This document shows positions 16,779 through 23,968 of a DNA stretch of 39,987 bases, piece by piece; the stretch's first letter is position 1; every line of letters starts with the position of its first letter. Source of the DNA: Oscillospiraceae bacterium (GTDB lineage: Bacteria > Bacillota_A > Clostridia > Oscillospirales > Oscillospiraceae). The stretch covers positions 1-39,987 of the forward strand of contig JAETOP010000022.1 in the NCBI GenBank assembly GCA_021771675.1, given 5' to 3'. Both the position numbers and the translations under genes were made by a program. The notes beneath the pieces are model-generated. The model did not search any database. It saw only the letters and a program-made list of their open reading frames with translations, and was not told the origin of the DNA.

Positions 16779-16801
16779 GGACACTCTGGCCAAGAGTGTC
16801 C
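16779..16801 (+). promoter_or_regulatory. Stem-loop at the 5' end of the M32 peptidase transcript
   Basis: GGACACTC (16779-16786) and GAGTGTCC (16794-16801) form an 8-bp stem with a 7-nt loop, only a few bases after the predicted transcription start and 29 nt before the ATG. It could protect the mRNA 5' end or act as an operator. The following TTT is too short for a convincing terminator. Confidence 0.5.
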
Positions 16802-16830
16802 TTTAGCTGTGAGAAGGGAGATTATAAAAC

Positions 16831-18330
16831 ATGAGCAAGGCATATGAAGAGTTTAAAACATACCTGGACCGGGCGATGGCGCTGAAAACAGCCATGACCC
16901 TGTTCGAGTGGGACAACGAAACACTGGCGCCAAAGGAGGCGGGGGAGCTGACCAGCAACGTGATCGGCACCCTGTCCGGCGAATATTTCCAGGCCATAAC
17001 CAACGACCGGATGAAAGCGCTGGTAAAGGAATTGCAGGCGGAGCAGGGACTGGACGAGGTCCAGGCGGCCAACGTCCGGGAGGTGGCGGACGAGCTGGAA
17101 CAGCTGGACTGCATTCCGAGGAACGAATATGAGGACAACGCAAGGCTGGTGGCCAAGTCCACGGCCGTGTGGTCCAGGACAAAGAAGGACAACGATTTCG
17201 ACAGCTTCGCGCCCACCCTGAAGAAAGTGATCGAGTACCAGAAGAAATTCGCCGGTTACCGGGCAAAGGACGGGCAGAAGCTCTACGACGTGATGCTGGA
17301 CACCTACGAGAAGGGCTTTAATATGGAAAATCTGGACCGCTTCTTCGGCATCCTGAAGGAGGAGCTGGTGCCGTTTCTGAAACAGGTGACGGAGAGCAAA
17401 AAGAAAATCGACGACGGCTTTTTGACCGGCGATTACCCGGAGGAGAAGCAGGAGAAGCTGGGGCGTTTCCTGGCCGGATACGTCGGCTTTGACTTTGACA
17501 AAGGTGTGATGGCGGTCAGCGCCCATCCCTTTACCACCAATCTGCACAACAAGGACGTGCGAATCACCACCCATTACACGGACCGTGTGGACAGCTCTCT
17601 GTTTTCCGTGATCCACGAGGCAGGACACGGCATCTACGAGCTGGGAATCCGGGACGATCTGACCCTGACGCCGGTGGGCCAGGGGGCCAGCATGGGTATG
17701 CACGAGTCCCAGTCCCGTTTCTTCGAAAATATCATCGGCCGCAGCCCCGCCTTCTGGGCGCCCATCTACGGAAAGGTCCAGGAAATGTTCCCGGATCAGA
17801 TGGGGAACGTGGACTTAGACCAGTTTGTGGAGGCGGTCAACAAGGTGGAGCCGGGCCTGATCCGCACCGAGGCAGACGAGCTGACCTACAGCCTTCACGT
17901 GCTGATCCGCTATGAGATCGAGAAACAGCTGATCGAGGAAGACCTGGACGTGGAGAAGCTGCCGCAGCTCTGGGCCGACAAGTACGAGGAATACCTGGGC
18001 GTCCGCCCGGAGAATCCAGCCCAGGGCGTGCTGCAGGACATCCACTGGTCCCAGGGCTCCTTCGGCTACTTTCCGTCCTACGCCCTGGGCAGCGCTTTTG
18101 GAGCGCAGCTCTACTACCACATGAAGCAGGAAATGGACTTTGAGGGCTTGCTGGAGCAGGGCAAGGTGGATGTGATCCGGGAGTATTTGCGGGAAAATAT
18201 TCACCAGTACGGCAAATTGAAGGACAGCCGGACCATTTTAAAGGACGTGACCGGGGAGGATTTTGACCCGAAGTATTATGTGCGGTATTTGAAGGAAAAA
18301 TATGGAAAACTTTATGAGGTGGAGGCGTAA
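16831..18330 (+). CDS. M32 family metallocarboxypeptidase (Taq carboxypeptidase type)
   Basis: A 499-aa zinc carboxypeptidase that trims C-terminal residues from peptides in the cytosol. The zinc motif is HEAGH (262-266) in SVIHEAGHGIYELG, with the further family motif MGMHESQSRFFENIIG (about 288-303) supplying Glu292 as third ligand. N-terminal EWDNETLAPKEAGE and C-terminal IHWSQGSFGYFPSYALG are also typical. There is no signal peptide. GAGAAGGGAG precedes the ATG. It appears to be a single-gene transcript with its own promoter and terminator. Length matches the family. Confidence 0.95.
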   Translation: MSKAYEEFKTYLDRAMALKTAMTLFEWDNETLAPKEAGELTSNVIGTLSGEYFQAITNDRMKALVKELQAEQGLDEVQAANVREVADELEQLDCIPRNEYEDNARLVAKSTAVWSRTKKDNDFDSFAPTLKKVIEYQKKFAGYRAKDGQKLYDVMLDTYEKGFNMENLDRFFGILKEELVPFLKQVTESKKKIDDGFLTGDYPEEKQEKLGRFLAGYVGFDFDKGVMAVSAHPFTTNLHNKDVRITTHYTDRVDSSLFSVIHEAGHGIYELGIRDDLTLTPVGQGASMGMHESQSRFFENIIGRSPAFWAPIYGKVQEMFPDQMGNVDLDQFVEAVNKVEPGLIRTEADELTYSLHVLIRYEIEKQLIEEDLDVEKLPQLWADKYEEYLGVRPENPAQGVLQDIHWSQGSFGYFPSYALGSAFGAQLYYHMKQEMDFEGLLEQGKVDVIREYLRENIHQYGKLKDSRTILKDVTGEDFDPKYYVRYLKEKYGKLYEVEA

Positions 18331-18372
18331 TCGCAAGGGCAGGAGAACGGGCCCGGGCTGAAACCGGAGTAT

Positions 18373-18431
18373 AAAAATGCCGTCCCGATACAGATTGGCG
18401 CTGCCAGTCTGATCCCCGGGGCGGTATTTTT
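18373..18431 (+). terminator. Terminator after the M32 peptidase
   Basis: Arms 18373-18387 and 18417-18431 pair over 15 bp (two G-T) with A5 on the left and T5 on the right; the loop itself holds a second stem (CAGATTGGC and GCCAGTCTG). It lies about 40 nt after the peptidase stop. Confidence 0.75.
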
Positions 18432-18473
18432 GCGTTTCCGGGGAAAGGCAGAGGGACATCCGGCGGCGGCCGC

Positions 18474-18502
18474 GCATATCGCCCTGCATGCGCTCATATA
18501 CT
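18474..18502 (+). promoter_or_regulatory. Candidate sigma-E sporulation promoter of spoIID
   Basis: GCATATC (18474-18480), 14 nt, then CATATACT (18495-18502) resembles the mother-cell sigma-E pattern (xxATATT, 14-15 nt, CATACAAT). It lies about 50 nt before the spoIID start. In Bacillus and Clostridium spoIID is a sigma-E gene, which supports the reading. Confidence 0.5.
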
Positions 18503-18550
18503 GATAGCAGCGCAAAGAAATGCAAAAAGCAGGGAGGGAGAAAAGCGGAG

Positions 18551-19513
18551 ATGAACAGACGGATCATTGTGGGCGTGCTGGCGGGGCTGATGGTTCCCTA
18601 TCTGACGACTCTGGCCTGGACAGGCACGATTCACGGGGAGGAGCTGCGCCACGAGCAGCAGGCCGGAGCGGTGGGAAAACGGCGGATTCTGCTGGATAGG
18701 GGCGGCACGGGATATTACATGGATGTGGAGGAGTATCTGCCGGGGGTGCTGGCGCGCCAGATGCCCGCGGACTATGAGATCGAGGCTCTGCGGGCCCAGG
18801 CGGTGGTGGCCAGAACCTACATATACAAACAGATGGGAGGAAGCCCGGGGGACGGGTCGGTTCAGGAGGTGCCGGAATCGGCCCTGGATTTGGACTGTAT
18901 GGAGACGGCGCAGATGAAAGCGCTTTGGGGAAGCGCCCAGTTTCCGGCGATCTATGAGAAGCTGGAGGATGCGGTGCAGTCCACTGCGGGGGTGACGATG
19001 GTCTGCGACGGTCAGTACATAGACGCCATGTTTTGCCGGGCCACCGCGGGGAGAACCAGGGCCGGGGACGAGGGACATCCCTACCTTCAGCCGGTGGACT
19101 GCCCGAAGGACGTGGAGGCGGACGGCTATCTGCAGATGCTCACCTTCACCAGAGATGAATTTGCCGGAAAAATTAGCGGAATCCCGGACAGCAGTTCCGG
19201 CGCCCGCCCGGTGGAGCCGGGGCAGATTCCTGATTCGGTGCAGATCGTGTCCAGGGACGACGGCGGCTACGTGACGGCGCTGCAGATCGGAGGCCACGAT
19301 TTTACCGGCGAGGAGGTGCAGTACGCCCTGGGGCTGCAATCCTCTTGCTTCACGCTGGAGCCATACGAGGACGGCATGCGCGCCGTAGCCAAGGGAATCG
19401 GACACGGATACGGCCTCAGCCAGGCAGGCGCCAATGCCCGGGCCAGGGAGGGGTGGAAGGCGGAGGAGATACTCACGTATTTTTATAAAAATATTGAATT
19501 GATTTCTGAATAA
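18551..19513 (+). CDS. spoIID: SpoIID stage II sporulation peptidoglycan transglycosylase
   Basis: A 320-aa membrane-anchored enzyme of the SpoIID/LytB family. It degrades septal peptidoglycan with SpoIIP and SpoIIM so the mother cell can engulf the forespore. The N-terminal anchor (about 6-24) is followed by the catalytic domain: YLPGVLARQMPADYEIEALRA with the family Glu, QAVVARTYIYKQ, FCRATAGRTRAGDE, and the C-terminal HGYGLSQAGANARAREG and ILTYFYKNIEL. The start at 18551 (MNRRIIVGVL) follows AGGGAGGGAG at 18531-18540. It lies directly before a SpoIIQ-like gene, a spoIID-spoIIQ order known from clostridia. Expression is probably in the mother cell from the sigma-E-like promoter upstream. 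Confidence 0.92.
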   Translation: MNRRIIVGVLAGLMVPYLTTLAWTGTIHGEELRHEQQAGAVGKRRILLDRGGTGYYMDVEEYLPGVLARQMPADYEIEALRAQAVVARTYIYKQMGGSPGDGSVQEVPESALDLDCMETAQMKALWGSAQFPAIYEKLEDAVQSTAGVTMVCDGQYIDAMFCRATAGRTRAGDEGHPYLQPVDCPKDVEADGYLQMLTFTRDEFAGKISGIPDSSSGARPVEPGQIPDSVQIVSRDDGGYVTALQIGGHDFTGEEVQYALGLQSSCFTLEPYEDGMRAVAKGIGHGYGLSQAGANARAREGWKAEEILTYFYKNIELISE

Positions 19514-19545
19514 GAACCCTCGGTTTGGTAAGAATAGTACCGAGG
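19508..19545 (+). promoter_or_regulatory. spoIID-spoIIQ gap: candidate sigma-F promoter and hairpin touching the SD
   Basis: GGTAAGAATA (19527-19536) matches the forespore sigma-F -10 pattern GGNRANAMTR at every position; GAATA (19508-19512) 14 nt upstream is 4/5 to the -35 pattern. The same 40-nt gap holds CCTCGGT (19518-19524) and ACCGAGG (19539-19545), a 7-bp stem whose right arm overlaps the spoIIQ ribosome binding site. The two readings compete: a start from the promoter would leave a very short leader. Confidence 0.4.
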
Positions 19546-19553
19546 TGATAAAC

Positions 19554-20312
19554 GTGAGAGACAAAATAAACCAGATGCTCAAGGATAAGCTGTTTCTTGT
19601 CATGCTAGTGTTGGGCCTGCTGACTATAGTAGCCGCAGCAGGAGTGTTTACCGTTCAAAGAGGAAATGGGAAAGAGACCAGCCCGTACCTGGAGATTCCG
19701 GGACCGGACACCATCGCCCAGGAAGGAACCCAGGGGGACACCCAGGTGGCAGGCGCATCAAATGCAGCGCCTGTGGAAGAGACAAAGGAGGAAGCGTTGG
19801 CTTCCGCGATAAAGGAAACGCCCGCGAACAACGCGGGGGATGATCTGGCCGCAGAGGCCGGAGCGGGCAAGGATGCCGCAAAACCGCTGGTTCTGAACTT
19901 TACGGATACCAGCAAGATGACATGGCCGGTTCGCGGAAATGTGCTGCTGGACTACAGTATGGACCAGACCATTTATTTCCCCACCCTGGACCAGTACAAA
20001 TGCAACCCCGGCCTGGTGATCCAGTCCGACGTCAGCACCCCGGTGACGGCTCCGGCCAACGCCAAGGTGGTTGCGGTGGGCAGCAACGAGGAGATCGGCA
20101 ATTATGTGACCCTGGATCTGGGAAATGATTACACCGCCATCTGCGGACAGCTCAAGGAAGTCTGCGCGGTGGAGGGCGAGTACCTGGAAGCCGGACAGAC
20201 TCTGGGTTATGTCTCCGAGCCCACAAAATATTATTCCGTGGAGGGAGTCAACGTATTCTTCGAGCTTCAGCACGAGGGCAAAACCGTGGACCCGCTGGAC
20301 TACATGGAATAA
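19554..20312 (+). CDS. spoIIQ: SpoIIQ-like M23/LytM-fold protein, catalytic residues lost
   Basis: A 252-aa bitopic protein: short cytosolic N-terminus, TM at about 13-33, an Ala/Glu-rich linker to about 115, and a LytM/M23 fold (about 120-252). In sporulation SpoIIQ sits in the forespore membrane and docks with SpoIIIAH of the mother cell. All usual M23 zinc and catalytic positions are changed: the HxGxD motif reads NPGLV (151-155), the YxHL segment reads CGQL, and the HxHFE motif reads NVFFE (233-237). It is thus a scaffold, not an endopeptidase. The GTG start at 19554 follows GAGGTGAT at 19542-19549. Position behind spoIID supports the name over a generic M23 peptidase. Confidence 0.85.
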   Translation: MRDKINQMLKDKLFLVMLVLGLLTIVAAAGVFTVQRGNGKETSPYLEIPGPDTIAQEGTQGDTQVAGASNAAPVEETKEEALASAIKETPANNAGDDLAAEAGAGKDAAKPLVLNFTDTSKMTWPVRGNVLLDYSMDQTIYFPTLDQYKCNPGLVIQSDVSTPVTAPANAKVVAVGSNEEIGNYVTLDLGNDYTAICGQLKEVCAVEGEYLEAGQTLGYVSEPTKYYSVEGVNVFFELQHEGKTVDPLDYME

Positions 20313-20318
20313 TCGGAT

Positions 20319-20443
20319 CTGTTCAGTACCTTCACAGACACGGGCAAAAATCCATTTAAAATCGACTTCATCGATGGGATTTTTGCCAGCAGGCTTAGGT
20401 TTTCAAACGGTCAGCGCAGCAAGTGCGCAGACCTACTGAACAG
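20319..20443. ncRNA. Foldable 125-nt intergenic element (three-way-junction-like)
   Basis: The outer arms CTGTTCAGTA (20319-20328) and TACTGAACAG (20434-20443) are perfectly complementary. Inside are two further hairpins: GGCAAAAATCC (20343-20353) with GGATTTTTGCC (20377-20387), and GGTC-A-GCGCA (20409-20418) with TGCGC-A-GACC (20424-20433), the latter directly abutting the outer arm. The nested layout would fold as a three-way junction in RNA. It begins 6 nt after the spoIIQ stop. It could be a structured RNA, a processing or termination element, or a dispersed palindromic repeat. It is not a simple terminator. Confidence 0.6.
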
Positions 20444-20476
20444 TTACGAATAATCCTTAAAACTCCTTTTTGTCCG

Positions 20477-20509
20477 AAAATGCCGCAGGCGCGCAGCCGG
20501 CGGCATTTT
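20477..20509 (+). terminator. Hairpin terminator after spoIIQ
   Basis: AAAATGCCGC (20477-20486) pairs with GCGGCATTTT (20500-20509), 10 bp with a 13-nt loop. The T-run is only four long. The right arm is repeated once just downstream. From here to the CBS gene (20510-20657) only an AT-rich promoter-like stretch is seen. Confidence 0.55.
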
Positions 20510-20657
20510 GCCGCTGGACCGGGCGGCATTTTCCGAAGGAAAATATACCCTTTCCCGCATCTTAAGAAATTTCAGATTTTTATAATAATTTGTTCACATT
20601 CGGTTCAGAGGACTGTAGTAAACTGTATTAAGAACGAGGAGAAGAAGGAGTGACAAT

Positions 20658-21155
20658 ATGAATATATTATTTTTCCTGACTCCCAAAAGTGAAGTGGCGT
20701 ACATAAGTGAAGATGATACGTTGAGACAGGCTTTGGAGAAGATGGAATACCACAAATATTCCGCGGTACCGATTGTCAGCCGCACCGGCCGGTACGTGGG
20801 GACGCTTACAGAGGGCGATCTTTTGTGGGGGATTAAAAATCAGTTCAATCTGGATTTAAAAAGCGCGGAGAAGATCCCGGTTACCGCAATCAGGCGGCGC
20901 CTGGACAACCGCCCCGTGAAAGCGGACGCCAACATGGAGGACCTGATCGGCAAGGCGCTGAATCAGAACTTCGTCCCCGTGCTGGACGACCAGAAGTGCT
21001 TTATCGGAATTATCACTCGGAAAGATATCATTAAGTATTTCTACCAGAAGTGCGAGACGCTTCAGGAGAACGCCCGCATCGCAGAGCGGGACAAGAAAAA
21101 GCTGCTCCAGGGGGTTGTGAGCAGTTCCAGGAGCGCCGAGGCAGTGGTGCTGTAA
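20658..21155 (+). CDS. CBS-domain pair protein
   Basis: A 165-aa cytosolic protein consisting of two CBS motifs: about 10-60 (VAYISEDDTLRQALEKMEYHKYSAVPIVSRTGRYVG split by TLTEGDLL) and about 75-130 (ending FVPVLDDQKCFIGIITRKDIIKYF). A charged tail of about 30 residues follows. Such stand-alone pairs bind adenine nucleotides and report energy state, often to partner proteins. GAAGGAG lies before the ATG. It has no operon partner and is closed by a terminator. Function beyond nucleotide sensing cannot be given. Confidence 0.88.
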   Translation: MNILFFLTPKSEVAYISEDDTLRQALEKMEYHKYSAVPIVSRTGRYVGTLTEGDLLWGIKNQFNLDLKSAEKIPVTAIRRRLDNRPVKADANMEDLIGKALNQNFVPVLDDQKCFIGIITRKDIIKYFYQKCETLQENARIAERDKKKLLQGVVSSSRSAEAVVL

Positions 21156-21180
21156 CCGAATATTCAATTACCGGCAGAAC

Positions 21181-21226
21181 AAAGCCTGGGACGAAGAAAG
21201 ACAATCCATTCTTCGTCCCGGGTTTT
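21181..21226. terminator. Bidirectional terminator between CBS gene and aldolase
   Basis: Arms 21181-21198 and 21209-21226 pair over 18 bp including two G-T pairs, with A3 on the left and T4 on the right. The flanking genes converge. Confidence 0.85.
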
Positions 21227-21239
21227 ATGTTTTTAAATG

Positions 21240-22037
21240 TTATTTTCCGACAACCGCTTCCCTGACCGGCTCCACGGCCTGCTGCATCATGTCTTTCAGG
21301 GATTTCTGGAAATGCCACATGTCATTTCCGAGAATGATCATGTTGTAGCCGTCCTTGATCGCCTGCTCCAGATTCTCCTTTGTGGGCGGAACCACCGGCC
21401 CCAGAACGCCGATGCCCCTGGCCTGGGCCTTGGCAACCAGCGCCCGGTAAGCTTCCTTTACTTCCTCGCCCATAGAATATCCGACTCTCAGGTTTTTGCT
21501 TACAGCGTAGTCAATGGGTCCGAAGTTTACGGCATCCACGCCCTCCACATCCAGAATCTCGTCGAGGTGATCCGTGAACTCATAATCCTCGTCCATGGGA
21601 ATTACCATGGTGTCCCGGTTCTGCTGTTCCATATAGGTGTTCCAGTCAAAATTGTGATATCCGAAACCGGCCGCGCGCACATTACTTTCGCCGCCCCGGC
21701 GTCCCATGGGGGAGAATTTGGCGGCTTCCACACAGCGTCTGGCCATCTCGGCCGTCTTGCAGTGGGGGATTACCACGCCCTCAGCGCCCCACTCCAGCAC
21801 CTTGCGGATGGCCACCTCATTGTCGTCCGCCATCCGGACCAGAATGGAAATGTCATGGAGCTTCGCGGCCATGATCTGCTTCTCGAATGCCTCGTCCAGC
21901 ATATAGTTGGTGTGCTCCAGGTCCAGGTAGATGAAGTCCAGCCCGGACATGGCGATATTTTCAATCACACAGGTCGTACCGGTAAAGCAGGCCATTCCGA
22001 AAACCGGCCCCTGTTTCATTTTTTCTTTTAATGTCAT
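21240..22037 (-). CDS. HpcH/HpaI family class II aldolase
   Basis: A 265-aa aldolase of the HpaI/GarL family, which splits 2-keto-3-deoxy sugar acids or 4-hydroxy-2-oxo acids to pyruvate and an aldehyde. DLEHT carries the catalytic His42 and VRMA the conserved Arg68. The metal site reads IPMDEDYEF (Asp149 where the family usually has Glu) and FGPIDYAVS (Asp176). AAAGGAGAG precedes the ATG. It is 12 nt downstream of the TRAP permease gene, so the operon imports an organic or sugar acid and cleaves it or its product. The Glu to Asp change and DYA in place of DLS suggest a subfamily with unknown substrate. Confidence 0.88.
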   Translation of the reverse strand: MTLKEKMKQGPVFGMACFTGTTCVIENIAMSGLDFIYLDLEHTNYMLDEAFEKQIMAAKLHDISILVRMADDNEVAIRKVLEWGAEGVVIPHCKTAEMARRCVEAAKFSPMGRRGGESNVRAAGFGYHNFDWNTYMEQQNRDTMVIPMDEDYEFTDHLDEILDVEGVDAVNFGPIDYAVSKNLRVGYSMGEEVKEAYRALVAKAQARGIGVLGPVVPPTKENLEQAIKDGYNMIILGNDMWHFQKSLKDMMQQAVEPVREAVVGK

Positions 22038-22049
22038 TTTGCCTCTCCT

Positions 22050-23342
22050 TTAAAATACGCTGTAGCCCAGAAGGCCCGGCAGCCAGGTGGTCAGCGGCCC
22101 CCAGAGGCTGATCACGACCAGCACGATCACGTTACAGATTACAAAGGGCAGCGCTCCCTTGAATATTTCCACAATGGGCATACGGTTGATCTTGTTGCAC
22201 GCGTTCAGGCACATGCCCACCGGCGGCGTTACCAGACCGATGGCCAGGCCGGTGATCATCATCGCGCCGAACTGCAGCGGGGAAAATCCATAGTTCTGCA
22301 TAACCGGCAGCATGATCGGGGTCAGCAGAAGGATGGCCGGGCTTACGTCGATAAAGGTTCCGATCATCAGAATCATGACGTCGAACATCAGCGCAATTCC
22401 CCACGCGGGCATGTTGAGACCCATGAAGAATCCGGCTACGATCTGCGGAACCTTCTGCATGGTGAGCACCCAGGTGAAAATGGTGGTGAAGCCGATGATC
22501 AGCATAATGGAGGAGGAGGAAATCAGCGTTTTTTTCAGCGCGTTCCACACGTCGGTCCAGGTCAGCTCCCGGTATACGAAAAATCCGACCAGCAGGGAAT
22601 ACAGCACTGCAACGCCCGCGCTCTCAGAGGCCGTGCACACGCCGAAGGACACGCATACGATAATGAAAATCGGCATCAGCAGCGCCGGGATACCGGACAA
22701 AATCGCTGAAACAAATTCCTTCATCACAAAAGGAGCGCGTTTGGGATGCCAGCGTTTCTTGTGGCTGATCCAGAATACCAGAACCAGCTGGGTCAGGCCG
22801 ATCAGAATCCCCGGCACGGCGCCCGCCATAAACAGCGCGCCTACCGAAGCGCCGGAAATCATGGAATACACGATCATGGGCGTGGAGGGCGGGATAATCA
22901 TACCCATGGTGGAGGAAGCTACGGTAATACCCGCCGATGCAGAGGGCGGATAGCCCTGTTCTTCCATCGCCGGAATCAGGATACTGCCAAGGGCCGACGT
23001 ATCCGCCACGGAAGAGCCGGAGATTCCGCCGAATATCATGGAAGCCACGATATTGACCTCTCCCAGGCCGCCGTGGAACGGGCGCAGCAGCTGAAGGCAG
23101 AAATTGATAATCCGCTTTGTGATTCCGCCGGTATTCATCAGTTCGCCCGCCAGCATAAACAGCGGCATGGCGATCATCAGCTCGCTGTACGCGCCGTTCC
23201 AGATCCGCTGGGGGACCATGCTGATGAAATGGGGGGCGTTGGTCGTGATATATGTAACGCAGGAAGCGCCGATTGCAAATGCCAGCGGCACGCCCAGAGC
23301 TGCGAAGAAAATCAGCAGCACTAAAAGAATGATCATTGCCAT
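22050..23342 (-). CDS. dctM: TRAP transporter large permease (DctM type)
   Basis: A 430-aa membrane protein with about 12 helices, the 4TM+8TM large subunit of a tripartite ATP-independent periplasmic transporter. Conserved blocks are PLAFAIGASCV, PLFMLAGELMNTGGITKRII, MIFGGISGSSVADTSALGSI, and MIIPPSTPMIVYSMISGASV. It uses the sodium gradient to take up organic acids delivered by DctP. AAGGAGAG precedes the ATG. It lies 18 nt downstream of the small subunit gene and upstream of the aldolase. Confidence 0.95.
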   Translation of the reverse strand: MAMIILLVLLIFFAALGVPLAFAIGASCVTYITTNAPHFISMVPQRIWNGAYSELMIAMPLFMLAGELMNTGGITKRIINFCLQLLRPFHGGLGEVNIVASMIFGGISGSSVADTSALGSILIPAMEEQGYPPSASAGITVASSTMGMIIPPSTPMIVYSMISGASVGALFMAGAVPGILIGLTQLVLVFWISHKKRWHPKRAPFVMKEFVSAILSGIPALLMPIFIIVCVSFGVCTASESAGVAVLYSLLVGFFVYRELTWTDVWNALKKTLISSSSIMLIIGFTTIFTWVLTMQKVPQIVAGFFMGLNMPAWGIALMFDVMILMIGTFIDVSPAILLLTPIMLPVMQNYGFSPLQFGAMMITGLAIGLVTPPVGMCLNACNKINRMPIVEIFKGALPFVICNVIVLVVISLWGPLTTWLPGLLGYSVF

Positions 23343-23360
23343 AAGATTTTCTCTCCTTTC

Positions 23361-23945
23361 TTAAGCAGCCGCCTCATCCTTGGTGAGGGCCTTGTTTTTC
23401 GGTTCAAAGTACGAGACATCCGCGGTGATGAATTCGACGATTTTAACCGCGATGCAGAGGGCGCAGATGATTCCGCACACGGGCATGATTCCATACATAT
23501 ATTTCATCGGAATCTCCATGCCCTGGCTGATCTGCTTGCCCGCCACCGCCACGTATTTGAAGCCCTGCCAAGTAAAGACCAGGTCCACAATCATGACGAT
23601 CACGTAGTTGAGCACGGCGAGCCAGCGCTTGATGGCGGGCTTTACGCCGTCGTAGAGGATATCGATCATGACGTGTTCATTTTTGATCACATTGATGCCC
23701 ATTCCCCAAAAGGTTGTAAATGCAAACAGCGTTGTGTTAAACTCCGCCAGCTCTTTCCAGCTGTGCGAAAAGAAATAGCGGGCAATGACGGCAAATACGA
23801 CCAGTACGGCCAGCAGCCCCATTGCGACCACGCCAATGCCAAAATATAAATTGAAGAGTTTCTCTCCTGCCTTCTTCAGCTTTTCGATGGTAATCAGCCC
23901 CTTCCTGATAGACGAAGGGCAGCCGTAAATTATGCGTAACCGCAA
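23361..23945 (-). CDS. dctQ: TRAP transporter small permease (DctQ type); start uncertain
   Basis: A protein of up to 194 aa with four membrane helices: about 35-55, 75-95, 110-130 and 150-175. FSHSWKELAEFNTTLFAFTTFWGMG (in two parts, WKELAEFNTTLF then AFTTFWGMG) is the typical DctQ segment. It pairs with DctM. The only standard start codon upstream is a TTG at 23945 that has no ribosome binding site and lies inside the intercistronic hairpin. A good AGGAAGG site (plus 23899-23905) instead points to an ATT codon at 23892-23894, giving 177 aa. The family is sure; the start is not. Confidence 0.85.
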   Translation of the reverse strand: MRLRIIYGCPSSIRKGLITIEKLKKAGEKLFNLYFGIGVVAMGLLAVLVVFAVIARYFFSHSWKELAEFNTTLFAFTTFWGMGINVIKNEHVMIDILYDGVKPAIKRWLAVLNYVIVMIVDLVFTWQGFKYVAVAGKQISQGMEIPMKYMYGIMPVCGIICALCIAVKIVEFITADVSYFEPKNKALTKDEAAA

Positions 23946-23960
23946 TGATTCAGGCTGCCC
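23917..23960 (-). promoter_or_regulatory. Intercistronic stem-loop between dctP and dctQ
   Basis: GGGCAGCC (23917-23924) and GGCTGCCC (23953-23960) form a perfect 8-bp stem with a 28-nt loop in the short gap after dctP. Such hairpins often stabilise the upstream binding-protein message so it is made in excess of the permease. Confidence 0.5.
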
Positions 23961-23968
23961 AACTGTTG

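Noticed and set aside
16779..16801. Terminator of the upstream tctC-type gene
   Set aside because: T-run of only three and a strong promoter just upstream make a 5' leader hairpin more likely.
21237..22031. 264-codon plus-strand frame opposite the aldolase
   Set aside because: Exact antisense mirror of a well-supported aldolase gene; no ribosome binding site or family pattern.
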